DNA of 64,000 bases from Chlorops oryzae (lineage: Eukaryota; Arthropoda; Insecta; Diptera; Chloropidae). Below are positions 45,451 to 56,114 of this stretch, in pieces (position 1 is the first letter of the stretch; the number at the start of each line of letters is the position of its first letter). The position numbers and the translations under genes are program-made. The DNA lies in the NCBI GenBank assembly GCA_020466095.1, contig CM035808.1:20448980-20512979 (forward strand), written 5' to 3'. The notes beneath the pieces were generated by a model. It was not told where the DNA came from, ran no database searches, and was given only the letters and a program-made list of their open reading frames with translations.

Positions 45451-46024
45451 CAGGGTCTTCCGTTTGTGAAGGTCAACCGTTCGGGAGCTGATAGAGGAGG
45501 TCAGAACTAACAAAAAATCGAATGGGAGGAGGGGTCGCAAATGCACCCCTGAGGAGCTATAGGACCTTAAAGATTTTAGGCAGTAACTCGAAAAAAAATA
45601 CTCTCCCACGATAATGGTTCACCGTAGAAAAAAGACTATTAAAAAGATATTTAATTTTCTCATCTTATTTGCAAAAATTTTATTAGACATATAGGGTAAC
45701 AAATAAAAGGAAATCGATCCAGCATTTTAAACAAAGTAAAAAAAATGTTGTGTTAATTGGACACTTTTCATACCAAAATGGCTTCCAAAGTAAAACACAT
45801 TGAAATTTTTTCAGAATTTTTCATTTTGACCTTTTTTTTCACTCAATGGGACAAATTTTTACCATCAATATAATTTTGCTTAAAAGCTCATACAATTGGC
45901 TTTCAAACTGCATTAAAGTCTTTTTTCTACGGTGAACCATTATCGTGGGAGAGTTTTTTTTTTTCGAGTTACTGCCTAAAATCTTTAAGGTCCTATAGCT
46001 CATCAGGGGTGCATTTGCGACCCA
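45450..46024. mobile_element. inverted-repeat element, ACAGGGTG family, right end truncated
   Basis: The left arm (45450-45631) begins ACAGGGTCTTCCGTTTGTGA. About 100 bp (45532-45631) recur inverted at 45921-46021, including CCACGATAATGGTTCACCGT. The right terminus is missing, replaced by AGGTGTCCCGAAAACTTTTG. The interior matches the 18507-19256 element in inverse orientation. Confidence 0.75.
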
Positions 46025-46029
46025 GGTGT

Positions 46030-48800
46030 CCCGAAAACTTTTGTAAAAAATCAAACCATCGATAGGTCGAGTCAAGAGAAACATTTTTTGTTTTCAGACA
46101 AAACTCTTTTAGTGATACCGTTTACGAGTTGTAGCACTTCAAAAAAAGTTTATTAAGTGGTTCAGAAATTTCAAAAATTTTTTTGACGATTTTTAATGTT
46201 TTTCGCGGATAACTTTTTCACTATACATCCCAGACTCTTGAAATTTGGAGTGGATATAGCTATATACTATATAGACTTAAGCATTGGCTGAAAAAAAATT
46301 GAGACATCGCTATAACTATGGTCTTCATCCTACACATTAAATTATAAAAAAAATGTTCTGTTATTCTCATATTTGTATATAAAACGAATTTTTTTTACTA
46401 CTTCTGATTGTGTATTTATCTACCAAACATAGTCCTCACTTACGGGTAAATTTTGCCCATAACCACAATTTGCGAAATTCGCAAAAATTTAATTTTCACT
46501 ACTCACTGAATTGAGTATTTCGCAGCTAGATATAATGCGCTCTTACGTTTAAAATTTGACCATGACAACGATTCGAGAAAATTTTGTGCTTAATAATAAT
46601 TTCGAGTTTGAGAAGCTAAATCGAAGTACAGATAAGGTAGGTATAACTAGATATCCAAGCTAGAACAACGAAAACGGCAGGAATTTTTGTTAGGGTAATA
46701 TTTTAACATATTTTAAGCTGAGGAAATGGTATTTGTGCAATCGGCGAAGTCGATTTAAACTTCTTTACTTTTTATTATTTTTTTTTTACTTTTTTGTTTG
46801 CTTTTGTTGTTTCTTTGTTGTGATATTCAGTTTGATGCTATAAAGATATCTTCGAAATAGGACCGGGCCGAAGAAACGAAAGCATATGCACTTCAGGCTT
46901 GTGGGAGTATATTTATTTAGTTCCTTTGACTTGAGTTTCCATGCGATTGTTGTTCCCAACATACATGCATAGTTGTGAAGAGCACATTTTATTGATATTT
47001 ACTTTTAACTGACATTTGTTTGTGACTTTTAAAGAAATGAAACTTTAAAAGCACTTGCAAAAGCTCCAGGGTCGGCTTGTAAAAAAAAATGTTTTTACAG
47101 AGAATTTTATTCAATTTATTTACTCTAGAAATCATGTGGATTGCTTTCCGAACGAGGTTATCCATATTTGGGTTCTAATGGGAAATTTATTTAATTTAAT
47201 CGTCGAATTTAAGGCGAGCACATATTTTGGAGACTCCTACTGAAATCCAATGAGCCGCAGGTCATTTTTATTATTCTATGCAAAGTTCTTTGCCCTACCG
47301 AAGGCATCTCTGACTGTCTGAATTATTTTCAAAATCATATTTGCTTGCAACGATTCAATAATGGCTATGTACTTTATCCTTAGGCATATAGACAAAGGAA
47401 TCAAGAATATTAATTAAATCTATTCTGAAGAAAGTTAACAAACCACAAAAAATATATTACTTTGAGATAAAAATCAATATTTTATTGAAATTCCTTTTGA
47501 AAAGCTTTAATTTATGAGCTAAATTTGAGCTTAAATGTGCTGGCCCCCGCGTTTTTTTTTTTTTTTTTGCACAATCAAAAACGATTCCCCAGCTCTTAGT
47601 CACTGAGCAATGATTGTCTGCTGAGATCGCAATTTTAAAGCTGCTCACACACACCCAAACACATACACAAACTTTAATAAAAAAGGACGTAAAGCAACTT
47701 CATTCGATGGCGATAAATTGACTTCCTTTTCCGCTCATATCCATACCGTACCGACCAGTCAGTTAGGTCAGCTGCAATGGACACAAATGCGCATTTATTT
47801 GGCATCAGTGAAGTAATTTATCAAACTTTGTAAACGCGAGTCATTCACTGTTGCCATACACTTTTAGAAACCCTTTTACATTGCTCATGCTTCATGGTAT
47901 GGTCTATTGGTCCCCAACGGAACCATATATGCCAACATGAACATAATTTTCAAGGGTTTAATCGTATAATACGACAACGACGACGGCATCCCCGACAACC
48001 TTCGTTCCACTTAGCCGTCCGTTGTTGCGTTGCTCTGCGATTTCTTATGCTTACGCTAACCCCCTTTGCCGTATTCTCTGTGATTTGACATTTTGACGCA
48101 GAACATTTGCCACGGCGATTTCTTTTCTATCAGGGTCAGAGCCATTGTTTGGCTTCGCCGCACACCCGCTAGCCGCAGAAAGGTACCCGCATGTTCATAC
48201 GCAGTACCCACATTGTCCGTTTTTTCCTCTACTCGTATTATTATTATTTTTTTTTTCTCGCAATACTGAATTCTTTTTCTGGTGTGTCCTTATTACGGGT
48301 GAACGTTAATCTTGTACGACAAACAGATGATCACACTGACATTGAGTGAAAGTGTAATTTATTCCACTCAATGTGAAGGCTGCCTGCCATTTTTACTGGC
48401 ACACAATTATGGAAATCACTTTTGCGTAGGTGAGTTGATTGGATATTTATTTTCAAAGCGAATAAGTGCCAAAAAATTAGGTCAACGCCTAAAAATACTC
48501 TCTCGAAATGTGCGCATAATTCTGGTTTGTAAATTTTAGTTTTTGATTTAATTTGATTTGATTAAATTTGATTTGATTTCCGATCAAGTGGAAAATTTAA
48601 TCAAACAATGATCGTCTGGGTGGAGGTGGAGGGTTGAGAGATAAAGTTACGCGGCGGCATTTAAACTTTTGACGACCTCTCATTTCAACTTGAACATAAA
48701 ACTTTGCGGCACGAACTTTTTTTGTTCTTTTATAAGTTTTCCATATTTAATTTGAAATCATTGTGAACACACCAAATCCGCTAATTTTATAAAAGTTTCT
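46030..48800. other. noncoding stretch
   Basis: 46030-46330 looks like part of another old repeat. The remainder is AT-rich with homopolymers (47553-47569). 47700-48200 is somewhat richer in G+C and could be regulatory; no ORF there resembles a gene. Confidence 0.4.
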
Positions 48801-48814
48801 TTTTTTACTCTTTT

Positions 48815-49480
48815 TATACCCACCGTAAGCGGGGTGTAATAGTTTTGTGCAAATCTTGTAACAGGGAGAACTTAGCTCCGGAGATATAGACAAATATATA
48901 TAGAAATGATCAGGATCAAGAACTGAATCGATTAAGATATGTCCGTCTGTCCGTCCGTCTGTCCGTCCGTCTGTCCGTCCGTCTGTCCGTACGTCTTTGT
49001 CCGGATCTCCTCCGAAACGGCTGGACCAACTAAGTCGAAATTTGACAAACAGGTACATCGGGATTCGAGTATGATCCTAAGGAAAAATGGGAGACTTCCG
49101 CCCACTGCCACGCCCACAAATGAATTTATTGTGTTTTCAGTAAAATGCTTGTAACTTGCGAACCACTCAGGACATTCCATTGATATTTTGTGTACTGGTA
49201 AACTACGAAAAAGGACATATCCTGGAAAAAAATGAACGCCGCCCTCCTTAAGCCACGCACACCAATAAGGGTTTATCGTAACTTGTGAAGTAAAAGGCGT
49301 AGAAGCTTCAAATTCGCAACATAGGTTGACCAAGGCGAATGAAAGGTGTAGGAAAAATTGTATGTGGCCCGCCCACTGCCACGCCCACAAATAGAGAAGC
49401 AAAATGTTGTGCGCTCAAAATGTCGGGACGCTGGGTATTTCAAAGTCGGGCTTGACCGACTTTAGCTTTCTTACTTGTTT
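48815..49480 (+). mobile_element. mini-me/DINE-1-like element, family 2
   Basis: Starts TATACCCACCGTAAGCGGGG, then GTTTTGTGCAAATCTTGTAA, GTCYGTCC tract (48939-48990), GGATCTCCTCCGAAACGGCT, and paired CCCACTGCCACGCCCAC motifs. It ends ACTTTAGCTTTCTTACTTG followed by T. The ORFs inside (for example 48932-49402 minus) are incidental. Confidence 0.85.
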
Positions 49481-49489
49481 TTTTTTTGT

Positions 49490-50268
49490 TTTTTGGAAAT
49501 TTCAACGGAAAAAGGAGTGCTTCCTTCTTCCGAAGTAGTGGAACAAAGTTTGCTTTATTATGCAGCGACGCGACGCAGGGAGGTTTGTATGAGAATGCGG
49601 AAAAGTTTGACAGTGCTTTGTTTGAATTCTTTTTTTTGTTCGTTCAACTTTCTGAAATTACGAAATTTGTCTTGAACACTTTTGGGAGCTCGGCGAAATG
49701 AGCGAAAATGACAGAAACCAAAAGGGAAAAAATTTTAATTGCTTTTTGCGTTTTTAACAAACGCATGAGGGCTCTGAATAGAACGCGAGCTAATAAAATT
49801 TAATTGAACTCATGTTCAACGGAAACGTTGTTTGAATTTTCAGTTATAATGAAGCAAAAGTTAAACGCATTTATTTAAGCTTTGGGCATTAAAAAAAACA
49901 AATTAAATAAAGAAGCTTTCGTTTTTTTTTTCCCACCAAGTTTTGTTATCTCGCAAAGTTAAATTGAACAGCTTTTGGATAATTATTTTTGATCGTTCAA
50001 TTTGAATAGGCATTTCGATGCTTTTACGACGGAAACTCAGAACAGTTATATTCAACGCCTTTAAAAAAAAACCTATTGAAATTCGAAGGTGAGGAGGCCT
50101 TAAAAGAAAGTTAAGGTAAAAATAAAAGCTGGAGTATGACTTAAAATCTAACTTTATAGCCCTCAATATCCATAAATTTAGGCTTTGCTGTGGTACTTTT
50201 GAGCTTCGAATTTGGTCTTCACTTATTGTTTTGCCATTTCGACTACTCTTTAAAGTGGCAATCGCTGC
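49490..50268. other. noncoding stretch
   Basis: Contains a 130-codon minus-strand ORF (49903-50295) whose start lies inside the terminal repeat of the adjoining element; no family recognised. Nothing else supported. Confidence 0.4.
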
Positions 50269-50276
50269 CCTAACAC

Positions 50277-50990
50277 CAGACCTGGGCAGACGCAATTACA
50301 TTTCGTAATTGATTACACACTCAATTACAACTACTTGTAATTGTAATTGAAAATTTTCCAATTACAATTACAAGTAATTGTAATTGAAGTTTCTCAATTA
50401 CAATTACATGTAATTGTAATTGAAAAATTTCCAATTACAATTACAAGTAATTGTAATTGAATTTACTCAATTACAATTACATGTAATTGTAATTGAATTT
50501 TTTTAATTTCAATTACATGTAATTGTAATTGAAATTTTTCCAATTACAAGTAATTGTAATTGAAACACCTCAATTACATTGAAAAATAAGTAGGAAGCTT
50601 ATATATTTTATACATTTAAATATTTATACGGCAAAAGATTAGAAAGCTGACTATACCGTATTCGGGCTAGACCAACCTTAGCTTTCCTACTTGTTTTTCA
50701 ATGTAATTGAGGTGTTTCAATTACAATTACTTGTAATTGGAAAAATTTCAATTACAATTACATGTAATTGAAATTGAAAAAATTCAATTACAATTACATG
50801 TAATTGTAATTGAGTAAATTCAATTACAATTACTTGTAATTGTAATTGGAAATTTTTCAATTACAATTACATGTAATTGTAATTGAGAAACTTCAATTAC
50901 AATTACTTGTAATTGTAATTGGAAAATTTTCAATTACAATTACTTGTAATTGTAATTGAAAAATTTTGTAATTGGGTTTGCCCAGGTCTG
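50277..50990. mobile_element. hAT-like palindromic foldback element, 714 bp
   Basis: Ends CAGACCTGGGCA and TGCCCAGGTCTG are perfect complements, flanked by a perfect 8-bp duplication CCTAACAC (50269-50276 and 50991-50998). A CAG start with 8-bp duplication is the hAT signature. Each ~315-bp arm is an array of CAATTACAATTAC/GTAATTGTAATTG blocks. The ~80-bp loop (50595-50675) carries AAGTAGGAAGCT and AGCTTTCCTACTTGTTTTT. No transposase. Confidence 0.88.
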
Positions 50991-50999
50991 CCTAACACT

Positions 51000-53900
51000 A
51001 GCGTTCTCCATCTCGACTGCACAAAAAGACCAGAGACGGCTGTGTGAGGGCTGCGAGCGCGCCGAACATTTAAACGACAAAATTATCGCTGTATCTTTGT
51101 CTTTGCAGTCAAACTCAGAAGTAAAAAACATTTACTCTTCTTTCATCGAACATAATTTTCCCAGAGCTGCTCATAAGTATGTGCAAGTTGCCCGTACGGG
51201 CTCAGATGGGAAACGCTACCTTACACAATAGCACTTTTCACTTTGCCGACTCGTTATTTAAAATTTTATTTATAGCATGATTCTCGGCACTCTCTTCATT
51301 CTTCCCTTCATACCTCGTATTCAGGAAATCTCGCTTTTTTGAGATATCATACATAATTTGAACTAATCTCTTTCTGAAACGCAGAATATTTTAAGACTGT
51401 AATCGTGAAATGACATTAACATGCTTCGGGCATAATCTGTCTTTGCTTTAGATTTCAAGGGCTCAATTCCCCGTATAATTTTGATTTGACACTCTCGACA
51501 TCTACATCTATGTCAAGATATATTTAAAGGATGCTCTACCTGCCATCATTGTACACAATATAAAACAAAAAGTCAACATTAAAAAACAAAAACATAATTT
51601 CATCGAGGAAATTCTTGTGTAGGTAATAATTCATGGGCTTTTATAATGATGAGATTTAAAAAAAAAAATATCCTTTCAAGTGTCCTAATTTTTTTTTCTT
51701 TTTTCAAACAAGAGATTAATTATAGTTTTCTATTGCTTCATATTATCTTTCTACTTACTCTCTTCACAGGCAAAACACACATTTCTCATATTATTTTCTC
51801 GTTTCACGATTCATTGATGGCTATCATCTGATGATAGGTCAAACATCTTGTAAGGACATCGAAATCGTTGATACATTGCTCTAATGCGACATGATTTCCA
51901 TAAAAGTTCTTCTTATTTACTCATTTCCAATATGTACTTACCGACTCAATTGCTTTCACGTGCCCAAAGATATTTATCGAACAAATAAGACAATAAGAAG
52001 GAAATCGAGAGGACCACTTGTCTATTGGAAGCGAAAGTTGAAACAAATTAACTGATGACATACTCTTGACTTCTAATTTCCGTGCAGTTCTTTGATTGAG
52101 GCAACTGCTTTCATACGATTATAGAGTACATGAAAAAAAAAATCCCGAGAATTAATTGAAGAATTCAAAGTCGAAATGGGCCCGGCAAAAATGTGATTTA
52201 AGCAATTAAATAGTGAGAAAGATCCGGGCCCGCCCGAGTATACCTATTTGTTCAAAAGCCCAAACCGGTCCGAAGCTAAAACAAAACAATTTATACACAT
52301 ACTCAGGTTTTAGGTGTAGCTGTTCACACATAATACATTCCAAATTATACATTTTGACGAGAAACTCTCCCTTATTTGTATTTTACTCGTCTTCCATTTA
52401 TGATCAATCCCTGGATATGTGAATATGAATCGAATTTATCATTTCTGCCCATGTATGGATAATACAATAGAGAAAGAAAAAGACCGGCTCTTCACATTTT
52501 ACAAATTTCGGCTTTTTGTGCCACGCTTAAGCCCGCACGAAATTCGATTTTGAGGCCCGATATCGCATTGAAAATCTTCCCCGTCCATCCCTATTTCAAA
52601 GTCAAAGCAAAGAAGTGTGTTGTCGGTGCGAACAGCTCGAAATGGAATCCTTTTTCCTGAAATACTATTCCGTTTTTCCGATTCAAAACTACACTCACAC
52701 ATTTTCGCTTAGTGTACCTACCAAAGCCTCGAACGCTTTGCAAGCACATGTTGCCATCGTAATGAAACCTTTTGTTCTCAATTGTGAGATACTGTAAGCA
52801 ATCGGTAGTCGATTTAATTTGGTGCGTGGGAGGCATGAAATTATTTATGCATAATGAAGGCGGAAAAATTTGTTTCAAACATTTATGACTAGGTACCGGG
52901 AAAAGCTGTTTCTTGTTGTTGCTGATATTTATACCTACTCTGAGATAGGCAATTAATGTGCTCGGCGAGAAAGTCGCATCTCAAATCGAAGGAGGCTGCT
53001 TATGACTCAAGCGCACTTACAGTTAATTAAATTAGTTTCGGTAGCATATTTTCTGAACAAAGCATCCCTCTTTTGTTTTCCCAAAATCTAAAGTTTTTTA
53101 TTTTCATTTTGAGTTGACAGCTTCTGCTTTATTTCTGTCAGCAATATTTTTTCTTGCTTCCTTCAATATGCATTCCAGACTTAAAACATCTGCTTAAGTT
53201 TCTTCTGTCTATCCATTTCCTAATGAAATGGACCCGAGTCGAATGAAAAAATTACCTACGGCCATGAAAATGGGCATGAAAAATACACCATGCTCGAAAA
53301 ATGAATCTTTGGCTTAGTAGGTAGGTAGCAAAGGGGAAAAACAACCAACGTAAAGTAAGGAGGAATTTATCCTTGTAATTACGCACGTTGTTTTAATATC
53401 TTCATGGTTTTGTAAATTGCTTGTTTATGTCTAATTTTGTTTGTTTAGGCATTTTTCACTCCTCTTTGGTTTTCATTAATTCACATGTAAATTACTCTCT
53501 TTAAGCCAAGCGGTCATTGACGTTATTAAAGGCACGAATCATGAAAGTCAAACAAACGTAAAAGGGTTGAGCGGAGATTTAAGTTAAGCCATGAACACGG
53601 ACATTTTACACGGTGCCCTTGCTAAAATTAAGTTATTATATGTAGAAAGCAATGAATTTGTTTCTAATTTGGTATCAAAATCTGTGTCACTTAGCCAAAA
53701 TAAGCTCACCCAACAAGTACGCTTAATTTCCCAATGGTATGCAATGCGAATGAGTTTAAGGATTACACAACATTGCACACGTTCGGTAGTATAGTTATTG
53801 GGTCCACATCTGCTTACTTAATTGTCAGTTTCTATTCCGTTTGATGCGTGCACAAACATGATTTACTTAAAGCGATAAAGATTGAAAGTCGTCAACAGTT

Positions 53901-54915
53901 TATTTCATCATGTTGAAAGCATTGGTCAGGAATTTCGAAACAAAACCCGAATCACTTTGCCGAGCGAGGCTGCTTTTGGGGAATAAAAGGTAATCTTCCC
54001 GTCATTGGTCATGAGTAATGGCAGATAATAAAACATTGCAATATGTTAAAGGAAATCTGAAAAATAAACATTGGAAGATGAATTGCTTTGTTGTGCGGCT
54101 TTGTCCGAAAATCGAGAGAGCATTCAACTCGCAAAGAGAAATGCTTAAAGCTTTAAAATCCCAAAATAAGCAGTAACTTTCAAAAAGAAACTTTATCTCG
54201 TTAAATAAATTTAATTTTGTAATTTTCAATTTTTTTTTTTGTTTTGTTGGCTTTTGATAAAAACTTTCTGAGAAGGCCAAATGAAACTTCTCAGATTTAA
54301 ATTTATCTTTCCAATATATGCCGATGAGTTTTTAAGTTATGTGATTAGTTTTTATCATGATTTGGTTGTCGGAAGCTGTCAGCTTCAATGAGAATTGTGT
54401 GGCGCCATGGTCATTCTCTGTCTTGAAATCGGCAGCAGAAATTTTTATTTTATTTAAGCTCAGATATTTGCGTTATCTACTTTATGTTGACGATTCTAGA
54501 TTAAGATTTTGCCTTAATTATGTGCGCATTATTTCCTCTATACATAAAGTTTGATCGTTTAGTTTTCGTAATATATATGCAGAATAATATTTCGTTAGTT
54601 GGAAAAAAATAGTTTGCCCTGCAATTTGTTTTCTTTAACTTGAATTATTACGAAAATAAATACAATACCAAGAAATAATCAAAATCCAATTCGAGCTGTT
54701 CTGTATATGCTGATTCACGTCTATTTCTGTACATAAATAAGCAACTCATCAAGGAAAATCGTTTTTCCTTTCTTTTTTCTCTCAATAGGCTCTTTAACGA
54801 TAATCGTCGTCTCCATCCTAATAGTCATAATTGTGAAACATCTCAGCTGAAGATTCTGCCACTTTTGGTCAAAATAAAGCGGTTTCTTCTAGAGACAATT
54901 AATAAAAAAAAATAA
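51000..54915. other. noncoding stretch
   Basis: Scattered short ORFs without motifs. AT-rich throughout, with homopolymer runs. No gene, RNA or element boundary recognised. Confidence 0.4.
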
Positions 54916-54916
54916 A

Positions 54917-56112
54917 AACAAGTAAGAAAGCTAAAGTCGGTCCAGCCCGACTTTGAAATACCCAGCGTCCCGACATTATGAGCGCACTATGTTTTGCTTC
55001 TCTATTTGTGGGCGTGGCAGTGGGAGGGCAACATAGATTATTTCCCTACACCTTTCATTCGCCTTGGTGAACCTATGTTGCGAATTTGAAGCTTCTACGC
55101 CTTTTACTTCGGAAGTAACGAAAAATCTTTATTTGTGGGCGTGGCAGTGGGCGGGCCAAAAAAAATTTTTTCCTACACCTTTCATTCGCCTTGGTGAACC
55201 TATGTTGCGAATTCGAAGCTTCTACGCCTTTTACTTCGGAAGTTACGAAAAATCTTCATTTGTGGGCGTGGCAGTGGGCGTGGCAGTGGGCGGGCCGCAT
55301 AAAATTTTTTCCCACACCATTCATTCGCCTTGGTGAACCTATGTTGCGAATTTGAAGCTTCTACGCCTTTTACTTCGGAAGTTACGAAAAATCTTTATTT
55401 GTGGGCGTGGCAGTGGGCGGGCCACAAAAAAATTTTTCCTGCACCTTTCATTCGCCTTGGTGAACCTATGTTGCGAATTCGAAGCTTCTACGCCTTTTAC
55501 TTCGGAAGTTATGAAAATTCTTTATTTGTGGGCGTGGAAGTGGGCGGGCTACATAAACTTTTGTTCCTACACCTTTCATTTGCCTTGGTCAACCTATGCT
55601 GCGAATTTGAAGCTTCTACGCCGTTTACTTCGGAAGTAACGATAAGACCTTATTTTTTGGCTTATTTGTGGGCGTGGCTCGAGGAGGGCGGTGTCCATTT
55701 TTTGCCAAAAAATGTCCCTTTTCGTAGTTTACCAGCACACCAAATATCAATGGAATGTGTTGAATGGTTCGCAAGTTACAAGCATTTTATTGAAAACACA
55801 ATAAATTCATTTGGGGGCGTGGCAGTGGGCGGATGTCTTCCATTTTTACTTAGGATCATACTCGGATCCCGATATACCTTTGTGCCAAATTTCGATTTGA
55901 TTGGTCCAGCCGTTTCGGAGGAGATCCGACCACGGACGGACGGACAGACGGACAGACGGACGGACGGACGGACGGACGGACGGACATGTCTAAATCGATT
56001 CAGTTTTTGATCCTGATCATTTCTATATATATTTTTCTATATCTCCGGAGCTTAATTCTCCCTGTTACAAGATTTGCACAAAACTAATATACCCCGCTTA
56101 CGCTGGGTATAA
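54917..56112 (-). mobile_element. mini-me/DINE-1-like element, family 2, internally amplified
   Basis: Read on the minus strand it starts TATACCCAGCGTAAGCGGGG near 56112, has the GTCC tract (55933-55985), GGATCTCCTCCGAAACGGCT, and ends ACTTTAGCTTTCTTACTTG at 54917. Compared with 48815-49480 it is about 530 bp longer because an internal unit is tandemly repeated (55003-55680). ORFs of up to 226 codons span the repeats and are not genes. Confidence 0.85.
55003..55680. repeat. five tandem internal units of about 127 bp
   Basis: The marker ACCTATG(T/C)TGCGAATT starts at 55071, 55198, 55337, 55464 and 55592, spacings 127, 139, 127 and 128 bp. The 139-bp unit has an extra 12-bp GTGGGCGTGGCA. The unit length is not a multiple of three, arguing against coding. 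Confidence 0.9.
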
Positions 56113-56114
56113 AA

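Noticed and set aside
48932..49402. 156-codon minus-strand ORF
   Set aside because: Entirely inside a family 2 mini-me element and similar to the frames at 28 and 55 kb only because the elements are related.
50277..50990. CRISPR-like array because of regularly spaced repeats
   Set aside because: The repeats are mirror-image palindromes without unique spacers, bounded by transposon ends and an 8-bp target duplication, in an animal genome.
55330..56010. 226-codon plus-strand ORF
   Set aside because: It runs through tandem 127-bp units whose length is not a multiple of three, then through a GTCC-type microsatellite. The same peptide words appear in different frames. It lies wholly inside a mini-me element.
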